DNA from: REEB52 sp964626905
GTDB lineage: Bacteria; Chlamydiota; Chlamydiia; Chlamydiales; SM23-39
DNA: 64,000 nucleotides
NCBI GenBank assembly: GCA_964626905.1
Contig: CAZVHA010000004.1
Span: 120,768-184,767, forward strand
Reading direction: 5' to 3'
Shown: in pieces, positions 15,650 to 24,467 of the stretch
How the letters are laid out: every line of letters begins with the position of its first letter
Numbering within the stretch: position 1 is the first letter of the stretch
The notes under the pieces: model-generated
The model's input: the letters and a program-made list of their open reading frames with translations, nothing else
Databases searched by the model: none
Told to the model about the DNA's origin: nothing
Translations under genes and position numbers: made by a program

Positions 15650-18385
15650 ATGTTCTAAAACATAGGGCAAGATACCCCCTTTGTTGTAGTACTCGATCTC
15701 AATGGGGGTATCGAGACAAGTGATGAGCTCCACTTTTTTGTTGCCAAATTCCAAAATCGCTTTTTGTCTTGGAGCCAATTTTTTTTCGAGATGGAGCGTA
15801 AATATTTCGGTGCCCGTAATCCCGGCGCTTTCCCAATTTTGCCCTTCTTTAAATTGAAGTGGGAGCACTCCCATGCCGATGAGGTTGCTCCTGTGGATTC
15901 GCTCAAAACTCTCTGCGATGACCGCCTTGACTCCGAGAAGAGCGGTCCCCTTTGCGGCCCAGTCGCGCGAACTTCCCATACCGTAATCTTTGCCGGCAAA
16001 AACGAGAAGAGGGACCCCCTCTTTTTGGTATTTTTGGGCGGCATCGAAAATAGCGATGATTGTCCCTTCGGGCATGAAGGCTGTAAATCCCCCTTCTTTC
16101 CCTTTGGCCATCTTGTTGCGGATCCGGACATTTGCAAATGTGCCCCGCATCATCACTTCGTGATTGCCCCTGCGACTTCCATAACTGTTGAAATCCTCCT
16201 CTTTGACTCCTTGAGAGAGGAGATATTTTCCCGCGGGGGTATCTGCTTCGAAGGCGCCTGCAGGAGAGATGTGATCTGTTGTCACAGAATCGCCCAAGAG
16301 AAGCAAGGGGCGCATCTTCTCAAAACAGGGGGGCTTGCACGGCTCGAAGAAGGGGGGATGGCGAATATAGGTGCTCTTTTCCTTCCACGCATACCGATCG
16401 CTCTTTTTCGTCGCAATCAGATCCCAAACAGGATTGTCTTTGAGAATATTGGCGTACCGTTTTAAAAACATTTCGGGTGTTAACGCTTTTGCAATCGTCT
16501 CTTCGATCTCTGCAGAGGTCGGCCAAATGTCTTTTAAAAACACCGGTTTGCCGTCGCTCGCTTTTCCTAAAGGCTCTTTTGTAAGATCGATATCGATTCT
16601 TCCCGCAATGGCAAAAGCGACGACGAGGGGAGGGGACATGAGAAAATTGGCTTTGACCGAGCCGTGAATGCGCGCCTCAAAATTGCGATTGCCGCTCAAA
16701 ACACTTGCAACCACCAAATCGTGTTCTTTGATCGGCTTTTCAATTTTTGCCTCTAACGGCCCACTATTGCCGATGCAGGTAGTGCAGCCATAGGCGACGA
16801 GTTGAAAGCCCAACTGATCCAAATACTTTTGCAAATCGCTCCTGGCGAGATAATCGGTGACGACGCGCGATCCAGGAGCCAGACTCGTTTTGATTAAGGG
16901 GCTCACGCTAAGCCCTTTTTCTACCGCTTTTTTGGCGAGAAGACCTGCTCCCAACATGACAAATGGGTTGCTCGTATTGGTGCAACTCGTGATCGCCGCA
17001 ATCACAATCGATCCATGGCTCAATTTCCCATCATAGGCGCTCGATGCATGATACCCGGAGCCTTGGGCGGGGCCTGTAAGGGGGCGATTTGTCACCATCT
17101 CCTGCTCGCTCCAACCGGAGCTTTTCGGATCGGCCACAAGTTCCGTTCCGCCCGACTCGATCGGATTTTCTACAACCGATGACCCATTGGAATGGATGTA
17201 AACTATCTTTGTCAGATCAGATGCCGGTTTTTCATATCCGCCGGAGGAGAGGGGAGCGCTAAAAAGATCTCGAAACTTTTGTTTTAATTGAGAGAGGGCA
17301 ATCCGATCTTGTGGCCGTTTGGGCCCTGCAACAGACGGGACTAGAGTAGAAAGGTCGAGTTCGACGACTTTCGTGTAGTCAATTTGCCCCTTTTCGGGGA
17401 TCCCAAAAAGCTCTTGCGCTTTGAGATATTTTTCGACGAGGGCAATCTGTTTTTCATCTCTACCAGTCATTCGCAAATAGTCTAGCGTCTTTTCATCGAC
17501 TGGGAAAAATCCCATCGTCGCACCATATTCAGGAGACATGTTCCCGATGGTCGCTCGATCAGCGACTGTGAGACTGGCGGTCCCTTGACCAAAAAATTCG
17601 ACAAATTTGCCCACCACTTTTTCTTTGCGCAAAAGCTCTGTTACGCGCAAGGTGAGATCGGTGGCGGTGACCCCTTCTGGCATTTTTCCGTGAAGATGGA
17701 CCCCAATCACCTCGGGCGTCTGCATGCAAACGGGCTGTCCAAGCATCGCCGCTTCCGCTTCAATCCCGCCGACGCCCCATCCGACAACGCCAAGGCCGTT
17801 GATCATCGTCGTGTGTGAGTCGGTTCCAACGAGCGTGTCGGGATATAAGACCCCCTCTTTTTCAGTGACCACCGTTGCCAAGTGTTCTAGATTGACCTGG
17901 TGGACAATCCCAATGCCGGGAGGGACGACTTTGAACGTTTTAAATGCCTCTTGGCCCCACTTCAAAAACTCGTAGCGCTCTTTATTGCGCGCAAATTCCA
18001 CTTTCAAGTTGAATAAAAACGCATCGGAAGAGCCAGAGCGATCGACCTGAACCGAGTGGTCGATCACGAGATCGACAGGGACGAGCGGCTCTATTTTTTT
18101 GGGATCGTCGACCGCTTCTCGCATCGCAGCTAAATCGACGAGCAGAGGAACTCCTGTAAAATCTTGCAACACCACACGGGCCACACAAAAAGGGACGTCA
18201 GATGGATCGGGTTTTTGCGCATTGTATTTCACAAGGCGATCGATGTCTTTTTTCGTCACTTTTTTCTCATCGCAATTGCGCATGAGCGACTCGAGCATAA
18301 TCCGAATCGAGATGGGGAGGCGCGATTTTGGCCCCAAAAGATCGGGAAGAGAATAGTAGGAGTAGGGCCCGAGGGATTTTTTCAT
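15644..18385 (-). CDS. acnA: aconitate hydratase
   Basis: 913 residues, the usual length for AcnA/IRP-type aconitases (~890-900). It interconverts citrate and isocitrate through a [4Fe-4S] cluster. The cluster cysteines are visible in ITSCTNTSNP and in CTTCIGNSGPL. Other signatures are GTDSHTTMINGLGV, GSSRDWAAKG, and the swivel-domain AVIAESFERIHRSNLIGMG. Along with gltA, mdh and fumC in this window it supports an oxidative TCA branch that Chlamydiaceae lack. No ribosome-binding site is obvious before the ATG. Confidence 0.97.
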   Translation of the reverse strand: MKKSLGPYSYYSLPDLLGPKSRLPISIRIMLESLMRNCDEKKVTKKDIDRLVKYNAQKPDPSDVPFCVARVVLQDFTGVPLLVDLAAMREAVDDPKKIEPLVPVDLVIDHSVQVDRSGSSDAFLFNLKVEFARNKERYEFLKWGQEAFKTFKVVPPGIGIVHQVNLEHLATVVTEKEGVLYPDTLVGTDSHTTMINGLGVVGWGVGGIEAEAAMLGQPVCMQTPEVIGVHLHGKMPEGVTATDLTLRVTELLRKEKVVGKFVEFFGQGTASLTVADRATIGNMSPEYGATMGFFPVDEKTLDYLRMTGRDEKQIALVEKYLKAQELFGIPEKGQIDYTKVVELDLSTLVPSVAGPKRPQDRIALSQLKQKFRDLFSAPLSSGGYEKPASDLTKIVYIHSNGSSVVENPIESGGTELVADPKSSGWSEQEMVTNRPLTGPAQGSGYHASSAYDGKLSHGSIVIAAITSCTNTSNPFVMLGAGLLAKKAVEKGLSVSPLIKTSLAPGSRVVTDYLARSDLQKYLDQLGFQLVAYGCTTCIGNSGPLEAKIEKPIKEHDLVVASVLSGNRNFEARIHGSVKANFLMSPPLVVAFAIAGRIDIDLTKEPLGKASDGKPVFLKDIWPTSAEIEETIAKALTPEMFLKRYANILKDNPVWDLIATKKSDRYAWKEKSTYIRHPPFFEPCKPPCFEKMRPLLLLGDSVTTDHISPAGAFEADTPAGKYLLSQGVKEEDFNSYGSRRGNHEVMMRGTFANVRIRNKMAKGKEGGFTAFMPEGTIIAIFDAAQKYQKEGVPLLVFAGKDYGMGSSRDWAAKGTALLGVKAVIAESFERIHRSNLIGMGVLPLQFKEGQNWESAGITGTEIFTLHLEKKLAPRQKAILEFGNKKVELITCLDTPIEIEYYNKGGILPYVLEHL

Positions 18386-18485
18386 CAGAAGTTATTATTG
18401 CGAATGGATGAAATGTTGGCAACTCAAGTTTGTAAACGGGGGAAAACACAGGGAGATCGAACTCTCGTGAACTTTGTGTTTCCTC

Positions 18486-18627
18486 CAGGGGACCTGCAAA
18501 GTCCGTTTTACATGATGAGCAGGATATGCATGATACGCATGATAGGGAGAGAAAATTCATCTCGCGTATCATGCATATCTCGTCCATCAAGTTCCTTGTG
18601 CAAGGGACGACTTTGCTAAGCGTCCTG
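18486..18627. repeat. imperfect inverted-repeat element upstream of acnA
   Basis: About 142 bp. The arms start CAGGGGACCTGCAAAGTC and pair imperfectly with the right end (GACTTTGCTAAGCGTCCTG). The inner parts pair through ATATGCATGATACGC / GCGTATCATGCATAT. No clear target duplication. It may be a degenerate MITE or a regulatory hairpin between acnA and the epimerase gene. Confidence 0.5.
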
Positions 18628-18642
18628 ATATTTCCTCCATTT

Positions 18643-19509
18643 TCAGTTTTGAGCTAAAGCGTCTTCAAGTGTTGGTTTTAGGAAAAAAAAGTGTTCGCCT
18701 AGAAGTTTTTGAGGCATTGCTTTTGTGCTGCTGAGGAGCAGTTCATCCCCCATTTGCCCGGGCATGAGATGCAAAAGCCAAGCGGGGAGAGTGCAGTGGA
18801 CCTTTTTCCCTATTTTCATAGCGATGATTTGGGAAAATTCTTCCTGTCGAAGGGGATTAGGAGAGGAGAGATTGATGGGGCCATCGATCGTCCCTTTCAA
18901 CATCCATTGCACCGCCCTGAGGACATCGATGAGGGCAACCCAGCTGATCCATTGTTTGCCAGAACCAAATCGGGCTCCAAGACCTAATCGATAGAGTAAA
19001 AGTAGTTTTTTCAACATTCCTCCCTCTTTTCCCAAAACAATCCCAAGGCGCGCGTGAATGAGGCGCACTCCCAGATCTTTTAAAGGCATTGACGCCTCTT
19101 CCCAAAGACGGGCAACATCTGCCAAAAATCCATGGCCATGAACACTTTTTTCCGTCAGCGTCTCATCGCCCCGATCCCCATAAAATCCGATTGCCGATGC
19201 CGATAAAAATAGGGGAGGTCTTTTCTTGCATTTGGAAAAAATCGTCACAAGCGCTTTTGTCGACGCAAGTCTACTTTCCAAAATGCGCCCCTTTTTTGCC
19301 TTTGTCCATAGGCCAGAGATCGATTCTCCTGCAAAGTGAACGACAGCTTGGACTCCATCTAGAGAAGTTTGCGTAAGCTCGCTCCAAATAAGATCTGTCG
19401 GACCTCTTCGCATCCGAGTGATCGGAATAACTTCAATCGCCTGCTTTTGCAAGAATTTTAGAAGAGCGCTCCCTATGAATCCAGAGGCCCCCGTGAGTGC
19501 GATTTTCAA
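18643..19509 (-). CDS. TIGR01777-family NAD(P)-dependent epimerase
   Basis: About 288 residues. The preferred start is the TTG that overlaps the upstream stop (TTGA), because it places LKIALTGASGFIGSALL, the Rossmann nucleotide-binding motif, at the very N-terminus as in the family. Other family marks are VVHFAGE, SASAIGFYGDRGDE, and LIHARLGIVLGKEGGML. These YfcH-like proteins are extended short-chain dehydrogenases with no firmly known substrate. Length is normal (~295). It appears coupled to the FAD protein and deformylase-like genes upstream. Confidence 0.88.
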   Translation of the reverse strand: MKIALTGASGFIGSALLKFLQKQAIEVIPITRMRRGPTDLIWSELTQTSLDGVQAVVHFAGESISGLWTKAKKGRILESRLASTKALVTIFSKCKKRPPLFLSASAIGFYGDRGDETLTEKSVHGHGFLADVARLWEEASMPLKDLGVRLIHARLGIVLGKEGGMLKKLLLLYRLGLGARFGSGKQWISWVALIDVLRAVQWMLKGTIDGPINLSSPNPLRQEEFSQIIAMKIGKKVHCTLPAWLLHLMPGQMGDELLLSSTKAMPQKLLGEHFFFLKPTLEDALAQN

Positions 19510-20492
19510 TTTGTGAAAAACTCCGAATAAGGTTTCAACACCTTTTCCCACTTTGGAATATAAGTTGTCAACTGCTGAAAATGGCCCGTTTGCAACACTT
19601 CAATCACCCTTTCTGCGCCAACTTTAGAGATGACTCCACAATGAAAAGAGCCCGCTTCATAAATGTAGGTTTCACTTTCTAAAATATAGGCGCCCGCATC
19701 GATCAGAGACTGTTTTTGCATCATTTCAAGAAAATCACTCCCCCTTGCGAGATGCGATCCATCAGTCATCTGGATGACAATGAGCTGTCTCCCCGTTCCC
19801 TCGAGATCGACAAAGGGGGTCAAATTCATCATGCGAGAAGCTCCCTTGTCCACCTTGCTCCGATAATGGAAGCGGGGGGGAGTCGGGTCTTGAATGAGCA
19901 GGTAAAGGTGGTAGTACTTTGATGTTGGATAGAGCGAAGGTTCATTGGCCCCGCTCACACTCAGCTGACTCATCGGCGTGAGGATGATCTTGCGCGTCGT
20001 GTATGAGCCCTCTTTTGTCTGCACCGTCGCCTCTTCGCAGTTTCGGTCGATCGAGATATTTTCCACCCTTGTCCGGGTGAGAAGGACAATATCTGTTTTT
20101 GAGATCAATTTGAGGAGGTGATCGATCAGCTCATAACAGCCGCGAGAAAAATACAAGCCACTTGTTTCTTTTGAAAAAGACTCTTTCGGATTGTCGAGCG
20201 ATACGATTTTACAACCTGCATAGATCTCTAAAAAAGTTTTCAGCTTTAGATCTTGCCCAATTTGATGACAGCCGAGATCTGCATAGGGAATCCCGCACAC
20301 AGAGATCCCCTTCCAGGCCCCCCCACACCGCTCCTCCTTTTCGAGAATCAAAACGCGATTGCCAGAATGGCTCTGATAAAGGGCCTCAAACAGGGAAAAG
20401 GGACTAGAGCCAACCACCACGCAATCGTAGTCGACGCCCCAAATGGCAAAGGTGAAAAAAATGAAAACGGATAATAATCTTTGATTCGTCAT
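19506..20492 (-). CDS. secreted or membrane-anchored FAD-dependent oxidoreductase-like protein
   Basis: 328 residues. N-terminal hydrophobic signal (LLSVFIFFTFAIWG), then a dinucleotide-binding motif that is slightly off-consensus (CVVVGSSPFSLFEALY), and LILEKEERCGGAW, the acidic residue and GG motif of amine-oxidase/phytoene-desaturase-like flavoproteins. It lacks the usual C-terminal FAD-binding repeat, so whether FAD is bound is uncertain. Its start overlaps the deformylase-like gene's stop (ATGA), so they are co-transcribed. The substrate is unknown. Confidence 0.7.
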   Translation of the reverse strand: MTNQRLLSVFIFFTFAIWGVDYDCVVVGSSPFSLFEALYQSHSGNRVLILEKEERCGGAWKGISVCGIPYADLGCHQIGQDLKLKTFLEIYAGCKIVSLDNPKESFSKETSGLYFSRGCYELIDHLLKLISKTDIVLLTRTRVENISIDRNCEEATVQTKEGSYTTRKIILTPMSQLSVSGANEPSLYPTSKYYHLYLLIQDPTPPRFHYRSKVDKGASRMMNLTPFVDLEGTGRQLIVIQMTDGSHLARGSDFLEMMQKQSLIDAGAYILESETYIYEAGSFHCGVISKVGAERVIEVLQTGHFQQLTTYIPKWEKVLKPYSEFFTN

Positions 20493-20923
20493 TCGGGAGA
20501 TTGAATCCCATCGAGATGATCAATCTCACGCTGGAAAATGCGGGCGACATAACCCTCATATTCTTGAGTGATGATGTTTCCCTGCCTGTCATATGCTTTT
20601 ATGAGCACTTTTGTCGAATCTTCGGAGCGCCACAAAATTTCGGGGTTGATGAACTCTTTGATATTGGGAGGCGGCAGCTTCGATTCTGTTGTAGAAATAC
20701 CCGTCGCTGCAATGTCGATGAGAATGATCCTCTTTTGGATCCCGATTTGAGGGGCTGCAAGCCCCACTAAAACAGTTCGATCTCCCGATTCGCCATAGGC
20801 CACCCTGTACATCGCATCGATCTCTTGCTGAATCACTTCCGAGATGATCTCACAGGGGCAAACCTCAAGGGATCTCTCACTTGGGGAGAAAAGCATACTA
20901 AAGGCTAGCAGAAATTGAAACAT
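20489..20923 (-). CDS. degenerate peptide deformylase homologue
   Basis: 144 residues recognisable as a polypeptide deformylase fold: GLAAPQIG at 54-61 (motif 1), then FINPEILWRSED, and EGYVARIFQREIDHLDG at the end. Two catalytic features are gone. About 22 residues containing motif 2 (EGCLS, the metal-binding Cys) are missing between SEDSTK and VLIKAYD. Motif 3 HExxH reads RExxH (R132, codon CGT at 20530-20528; E133 and H136 remain). It also begins with a signal-like hydrophobic stretch. It cannot bind Fe/Zn in the usual way, so it is a pseudoenzyme or decaying gene. A functional copy must exist elsewhere. The frame is intact. Confidence 0.8.
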   Translation of the reverse strand: MFQFLLAFSMLFSPSERSLEVCPCEIISEVIQQEIDAMYRVAYGESGDRTVLVGLAAPQIGIQKRIILIDIAATGISTTESKLPPPNIKEFINPEILWRSEDSTKVLIKAYDRQGNIITQEYEGYVARIFQREIDHLDGIQSPE

Positions 20924-21042
20924 GGCGCCATTCTATGGGTTCTGGGAAAATCGATGCAAGGATTTTTTTACACCTCTTTCTTGTTTGCAAGTGACTTAAA
21001 ATAAATGACTTAAGTTTTGTTTATTTAAAATTCAAAGTATGA

Positions 21043-21048
21043 TATAAT
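21043..21048 (+). promoter_or_regulatory. -10 element upstream of the unknown gene at 21064
   Basis: A perfect TATAAT in GATATAATAG. The upstream region is very AT-rich, with TTGTTT at 21017-21022 (20-base spacing, too long). This would give a leader of only about 10 bases before AGGTGG and the ATG at 21064. Confidence 0.4.
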
Positions 21049-21063
21049 AGTAGCAGGTGGTGT

Positions 21064-21729
21064 ATGGTTAGTTCAGTAAATAGTATACAAAATAACGTTA
21101 ATTATCCGGTTGATCCTCTGCTTATTATTCAACAATATGAGCAGCTCTACGACCAATTAATTAACGCAAAGAGCCCATTTGAGCAAAAATGTGCCGCGCT
21201 CAAACTGTGGACTTTTCTGATGAAACAGGGTCCCGATGGCAAATGGGAAGAAAACAGCTCCGTTTGGAATCAGCTCGAACAGGCGGGCGCCGCTGTCGAT
21301 TATCAACCGCACTCGGGTGAGTCGATGGAAGAGGACTTGAATGGGGTCAAAAACTCCCTCAATGCCTATCTTTTGAATGATAAGGAATCGTCATTGACTG
21401 CAGTATTTGAATTTTCAGGGGACGTCGCAGCTTGGATGGGGATTGGAATTACTCCCCAAAGCCTTTTTGGCAATTTTGAAAATGCCTATCAGGCGTATCT
21501 CAACGCCAAAGACCCAAATACCCGTGCCTTTTACGCGAACATTTTGAAATGGTTTTTATCGGTTCCCGGTTACCAAAAAGCAATGCACGAAGTACTCTAT
21601 GAAAAAGACCAAGGCGCCTACTCCCATTTTGCCCAAAATTTGAAAAGGGTTGAATCGCTTTTGCAGGGAAATGCCGATCCTTCGAGCATTGAGACAGCCA
21701 TGAATCAGTTGCTCGGATTTTCTTCTTGA
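21064..21729 (+). CDS. uncharacterised helical protein, candidate effector
   Basis: 221 residues, soluble, acidic and mostly helical, with AGGTGG before the start. No family recognised. The first ~20 residues (SSVNSIQNNVNYP) are rich in Ser, Asn and Val without charge, as is common for type III secretion signals, but this is a weak sign. It sits directly ahead of the BTB-domain gene on the same strand (53 bp apart), so the two may be co-expressed. Confidence 0.6.
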   Translation: MVSSVNSIQNNVNYPVDPLLIIQQYEQLYDQLINAKSPFEQKCAALKLWTFLMKQGPDGKWEENSSVWNQLEQAGAAVDYQPHSGESMEEDLNGVKNSLNAYLLNDKESSLTAVFEFSGDVAAWMGIGITPQSLFGNFENAYQAYLNAKDPNTRAFYANILKWFLSVPGYQKAMHEVLYEKDQGAYSHFAQNLKRVESLLQGNADPSSIETAMNQLLGFSS

Positions 21730-21782
21730 GTTCTTTTGGCTTTTTCTAGTAGTCTCTTCCTTCTTTACAAGGAAGGGAAGTT

Positions 21783-22700
21783 ATGGCCTCACAAATTATT
21801 CGCGCACCAAATCCGTGTGGTTTTCCCATTACAGAAATTTATGGGAATAGTACAATCTGTTATGACTCTGCTACAAATCAATTTGTTGTAGACCTTTCGA
21901 AACTAAAAGTTATAACCAAAACTTTGGATGTATTGGTCTGCACAATCAGGGGAAACGAAGAGAGATGGCAATCCATGGAAATTGATATTTCTTCTGCGTT
22001 ATGTGTCCAGGAGACTCTTGGGCAAAATGAATGGGAACAAGCGATGGAGCGGAGCAACCCTCTCAAGGAAGTGCAAGAAATCGTCCAGAAAAAATACCAA
22101 GAAGTGCTCCTTGCCTACGCCGCAGTTTATCGGGCTAAATCCAATGAGATCAAGGCAAGGCTTCTAAAACCTCCCCCGCTTCGGGTTCCATTAGAACGCG
22201 CTCCGCTCATCGATCTCGACTCGAACGAATGGCCAAAAGAGATCTGTTTTATGCCCGTGAATCCGGATGATGAGAAAAAAGGGGATGGTAAGCCAGTCGG
22301 TGGGGTTTGGGCTCACCGTTTGGTTGTTGAAGCTGGTTCGCCTCTCCTAAAGGAGGCAGCCTTCAAACAAAAAGTCATTCCAGTAAACAAAGTATCAGAT
22401 CTAGCCCTGAAAATTTTTGTTAAATATCTCTATACCAATGCCCTCGATGAGGCCACTGATTCTGTTCTTGAACAACTTTATCAGATGGGAGCCCATTTTG
22501 AGATGGAGCATTTAATGGAGTGTAGCAAAGAGGGGCATATTCGCAAGCAAATGGAACTCATGGATCCAAATGCGTTCCCAAATCCTGAAGAATTTGATGA
22601 CATTTTGTCCAAATGTAAAACCTTGACAAAACTTGAGAAAAAGTATTTCACTTATATCAATATATTCAAGCAAAACAGGGAGACGCTTGGTAAACTGTGA
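21783..22700 (+). CDS. BTB/POZ-domain protein, eukaryote-like
   Basis: 305 residues, with GGAAGGGAAG just upstream of the ATG. Residues ~150-255 read as a BTB/POZ fold: AHRLVVEAGSPLLKEAAF (the conserved His, then Ser-Pro-x-F), a VIPVNKVSDLALKIFVKYLYT strand-helix unit, and the closing LEQLYQMGAHFEMEHLMECSK. In eukaryotes this domain dimerises and docks substrates to cullin-3 ubiquitin ligases. The N-terminal 140 residues are unrecognised and include a long helix (PLKEVQEIVQKKYQEVL). BTB proteins are known as expanded families in amoeba-associated chlamydiae. A secreted adaptor role is inference. Its stop overlaps the rfbF start (GTGA). Confidence 0.7.
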   Translation: MASQIIRAPNPCGFPITEIYGNSTICYDSATNQFVVDLSKLKVITKTLDVLVCTIRGNEERWQSMEIDISSALCVQETLGQNEWEQAMERSNPLKEVQEIVQKKYQEVLLAYAAVYRAKSNEIKARLLKPPPLRVPLERAPLIDLDSNEWPKEICFMPVNPDDEKKGDGKPVGGVWAHRLVVEAGSPLLKEAAFKQKVIPVNKVSDLALKIFVKYLYTNALDEATDSVLEQLYQMGAHFEMEHLMECSKEGHIRKQMELMDPNAFPNPEEFDDILSKCKTLTKLEKKYFTYINIFKQNRETLGKL

Positions 22701-23554
22701 AGACAATCATTCTGGCGGGGGGATTTGGGACAAGACTTTCGGAACTGACCGATGGGATTCCAAAGCCGATGGTCGAAATCGGGGGGAAGCCTATTTTATG
22801 GCACATCATGAACCTCTATTCCGCCCATTCTTGTAACGATTTCATCATCGCTTTGGGCTACAAAGCCGAAATCGTGAAGGAGTATTTTCTAAATTTTTTT
22901 TCCATCAATAGCGATTTGTCGATCGATCTGACAAACGGCAATACTGTCATACACGAGAGAAAAATCCTCGATTGGAAACTCGATCTCATCGATACGGGGA
23001 TTGGGACAATGACAGGGGGGAGGATCAAACGGCTGCGCAAATGGGTCGGCGAAAAAACGTTTATGGTGACCTATGGCGACGGCCTGTCCAATGTCGATAT
23101 TTCAAAACTGATCGCCTTTCACAAAAAACATAAAAAGCTCGCGACAGTCACAGCTGTCCACCCACCTGCCCGTTTTGGCGGCCTAGTCCTCGATGGGGAT
23201 CAGGTTGTCGAATTTTCGGAAAAAAACCAGTCGAATGAGGGGTGGATCAACGGCGGATTTTTTGTGCTCGAGCCTGAAATTTTCAACTACATCGCAGGGG
23301 ACAGCACCACTTGGGAAAAAGAGCCTTTAGAGCAGCTTGCAAAAGAGGGGCAATTGATGGCCTTTTCTCACGAAGGGTTTTGGCAGCCGATGGATACTTT
23401 ACGAGAATACAAACTACTGGAGTCCCTTTGGCAATCGGGGCAAGCTCCTTGGAAAATAGGGGAGAAAAATGAGCGCGTTTTGGAAGGAAAAGAGAGTCTT
23501 TGTGACGGGGGCGAGCGGCTTAGTCGGCTCCTGGCTCATCCGAGCTCTCGTTGA
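22697..23554 (+). CDS. rfbF: glucose-1-phosphate cytidylyltransferase
   Basis: Makes CDP-glucose from CTP and glucose-1-phosphate. It starts at a GTG overlapping the previous stop. Signatures: ILAGGFGTRLSE, IPKPMVEIGGKPILWHIMN (~23-41), the metal-site FMVTYGDGLSNVD and GFWQPMDTLREY. Family length is ~257; here about 28 extra residues run past GQAPWK into the next gene, giving an 86-bp overlap. First gene of a five-gene CDP-sugar cluster. Confidence 0.92.
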   Translation: MKTIILAGGFGTRLSELTDGIPKPMVEIGGKPILWHIMNLYSAHSCNDFIIALGYKAEIVKEYFLNFFSINSDLSIDLTNGNTVIHERKILDWKLDLIDTGIGTMTGGRIKRLRKWVGEKTFMVTYGDGLSNVDISKLIAFHKKHKKLATVTAVHPPARFGGLVLDGDQVVEFSEKNQSNEGWINGGFFVLEPEIFNYIAGDSTTWEKEPLEQLAKEGQLMAFSHEGFWQPMDTLREYKLLESLWQSGQAPWKIGEKNERVLEGKESLCDGGERLSRLLAHPSSR

Positions 23555-24467
23555 GAGGGGAGCTCACGTTGTCGCCTTCGTGCGCGATCACAACCCGCAA
23601 AGCGAACTCTTTCGAAGCGATTTGCATCGCCAGATCGAAATGGTTCAAGGCTCTCTTGAAGAATTTCTCGATTTGGAGCGGGCGATCAACGAATCGGAGA
23701 TCGATACTGTCTTTCACTTAGGCGCCCAGACCATCGTGGGAACTGCTTTGAGAAGCCCCCTTTCCACTTTTGAATCGAATATCCGGGGCAGCTACAACCT
23801 CCTCGAGGCGTGCCACAGGCATCGCAATTTGGTGCGCCGCATCGTCATCGCCTCAAGCGATAAATCCTATGGCACAAGTGCCGTTTTGCCCTACACAGAA
23901 AAAATGCCCCTTTGCGGCAAAAGCCCCTACGACGTCTCAAAGACCTGCACCGATTTGCTCTCTTTTTCCTATTTTGAAACCTTTCGGCTCCCCCTCGCAA
24001 TCGCCCGCTGCGGAAATATTTTTGGCGGAGGCGATTTGCATTGGAGCCGCATCGTCCCAGGCACCATCCGGAGCTTTTTGAAGGGGCAAGCCCCGATCAT
24101 CCGCAGCGATGGGACCTTTACCCGCGACTATATTTACGTCGAAGATGTCGTCCAAAGCTATCTGCTCTTGGCCGAAAATTTGGAAAACCCCAACGTCCAG
24201 GGCGAAGCCTTCAATTTTGCCCCAAGCGTCCCCCTATCGGTTTTGCAAATGGTCAGCGCCATTCAAAACCTCATGGATTTACCCCACTTAGAGCCCCAAA
24301 TTTTATACGGCGCTGAAAAAGAGATTCGGGACCAGTTCTTAAATTGCCAAAAAGCAAGAGCCATTTTGGGATGGGCCCCCCAGTTTTCTCTCGATGAGGG
24401 GCTAAAGAAAACCATTGCTTGGTACGAAGTTTACTACAGCCAGGAGCTGTTAAGTGAACATTTGTAG
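23469..24467 (+). CDS. rfbG: CDP-glucose 4,6-dehydratase
   Basis: 332 residues. An extended short-chain dehydrogenase with TGASGLVGSWL (NAD-binding), the ASSDKSYG stretch characteristic of CDP-glucose 4,6-dehydratases, and the catalytic YDVSK. It converts CDP-glucose to CDP-4-keto-6-deoxyglucose. It directly follows the cytidylyltransferase with overlap and precedes the C-methyltransferase by 14 bp of overlap, so it is part of one operon. Confidence 0.9.
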   Translation: MSAFWKEKRVFVTGASGLVGSWLIRALVERGAHVVAFVRDHNPQSELFRSDLHRQIEMVQGSLEEFLDLERAINESEIDTVFHLGAQTIVGTALRSPLSTFESNIRGSYNLLEACHRHRNLVRRIVIASSDKSYGTSAVLPYTEKMPLCGKSPYDVSKTCTDLLSFSYFETFRLPLAIARCGNIFGGGDLHWSRIVPGTIRSFLKGQAPIIRSDGTFTRDYIYVEDVVQSYLLLAENLENPNVQGEAFNFAPSVPLSVLQMVSAIQNLMDLPHLEPQILYGAEKEIRDQFLNCQKARAILGWAPQFSLDEGLKKTIAWYEVYYSQELLSEHL

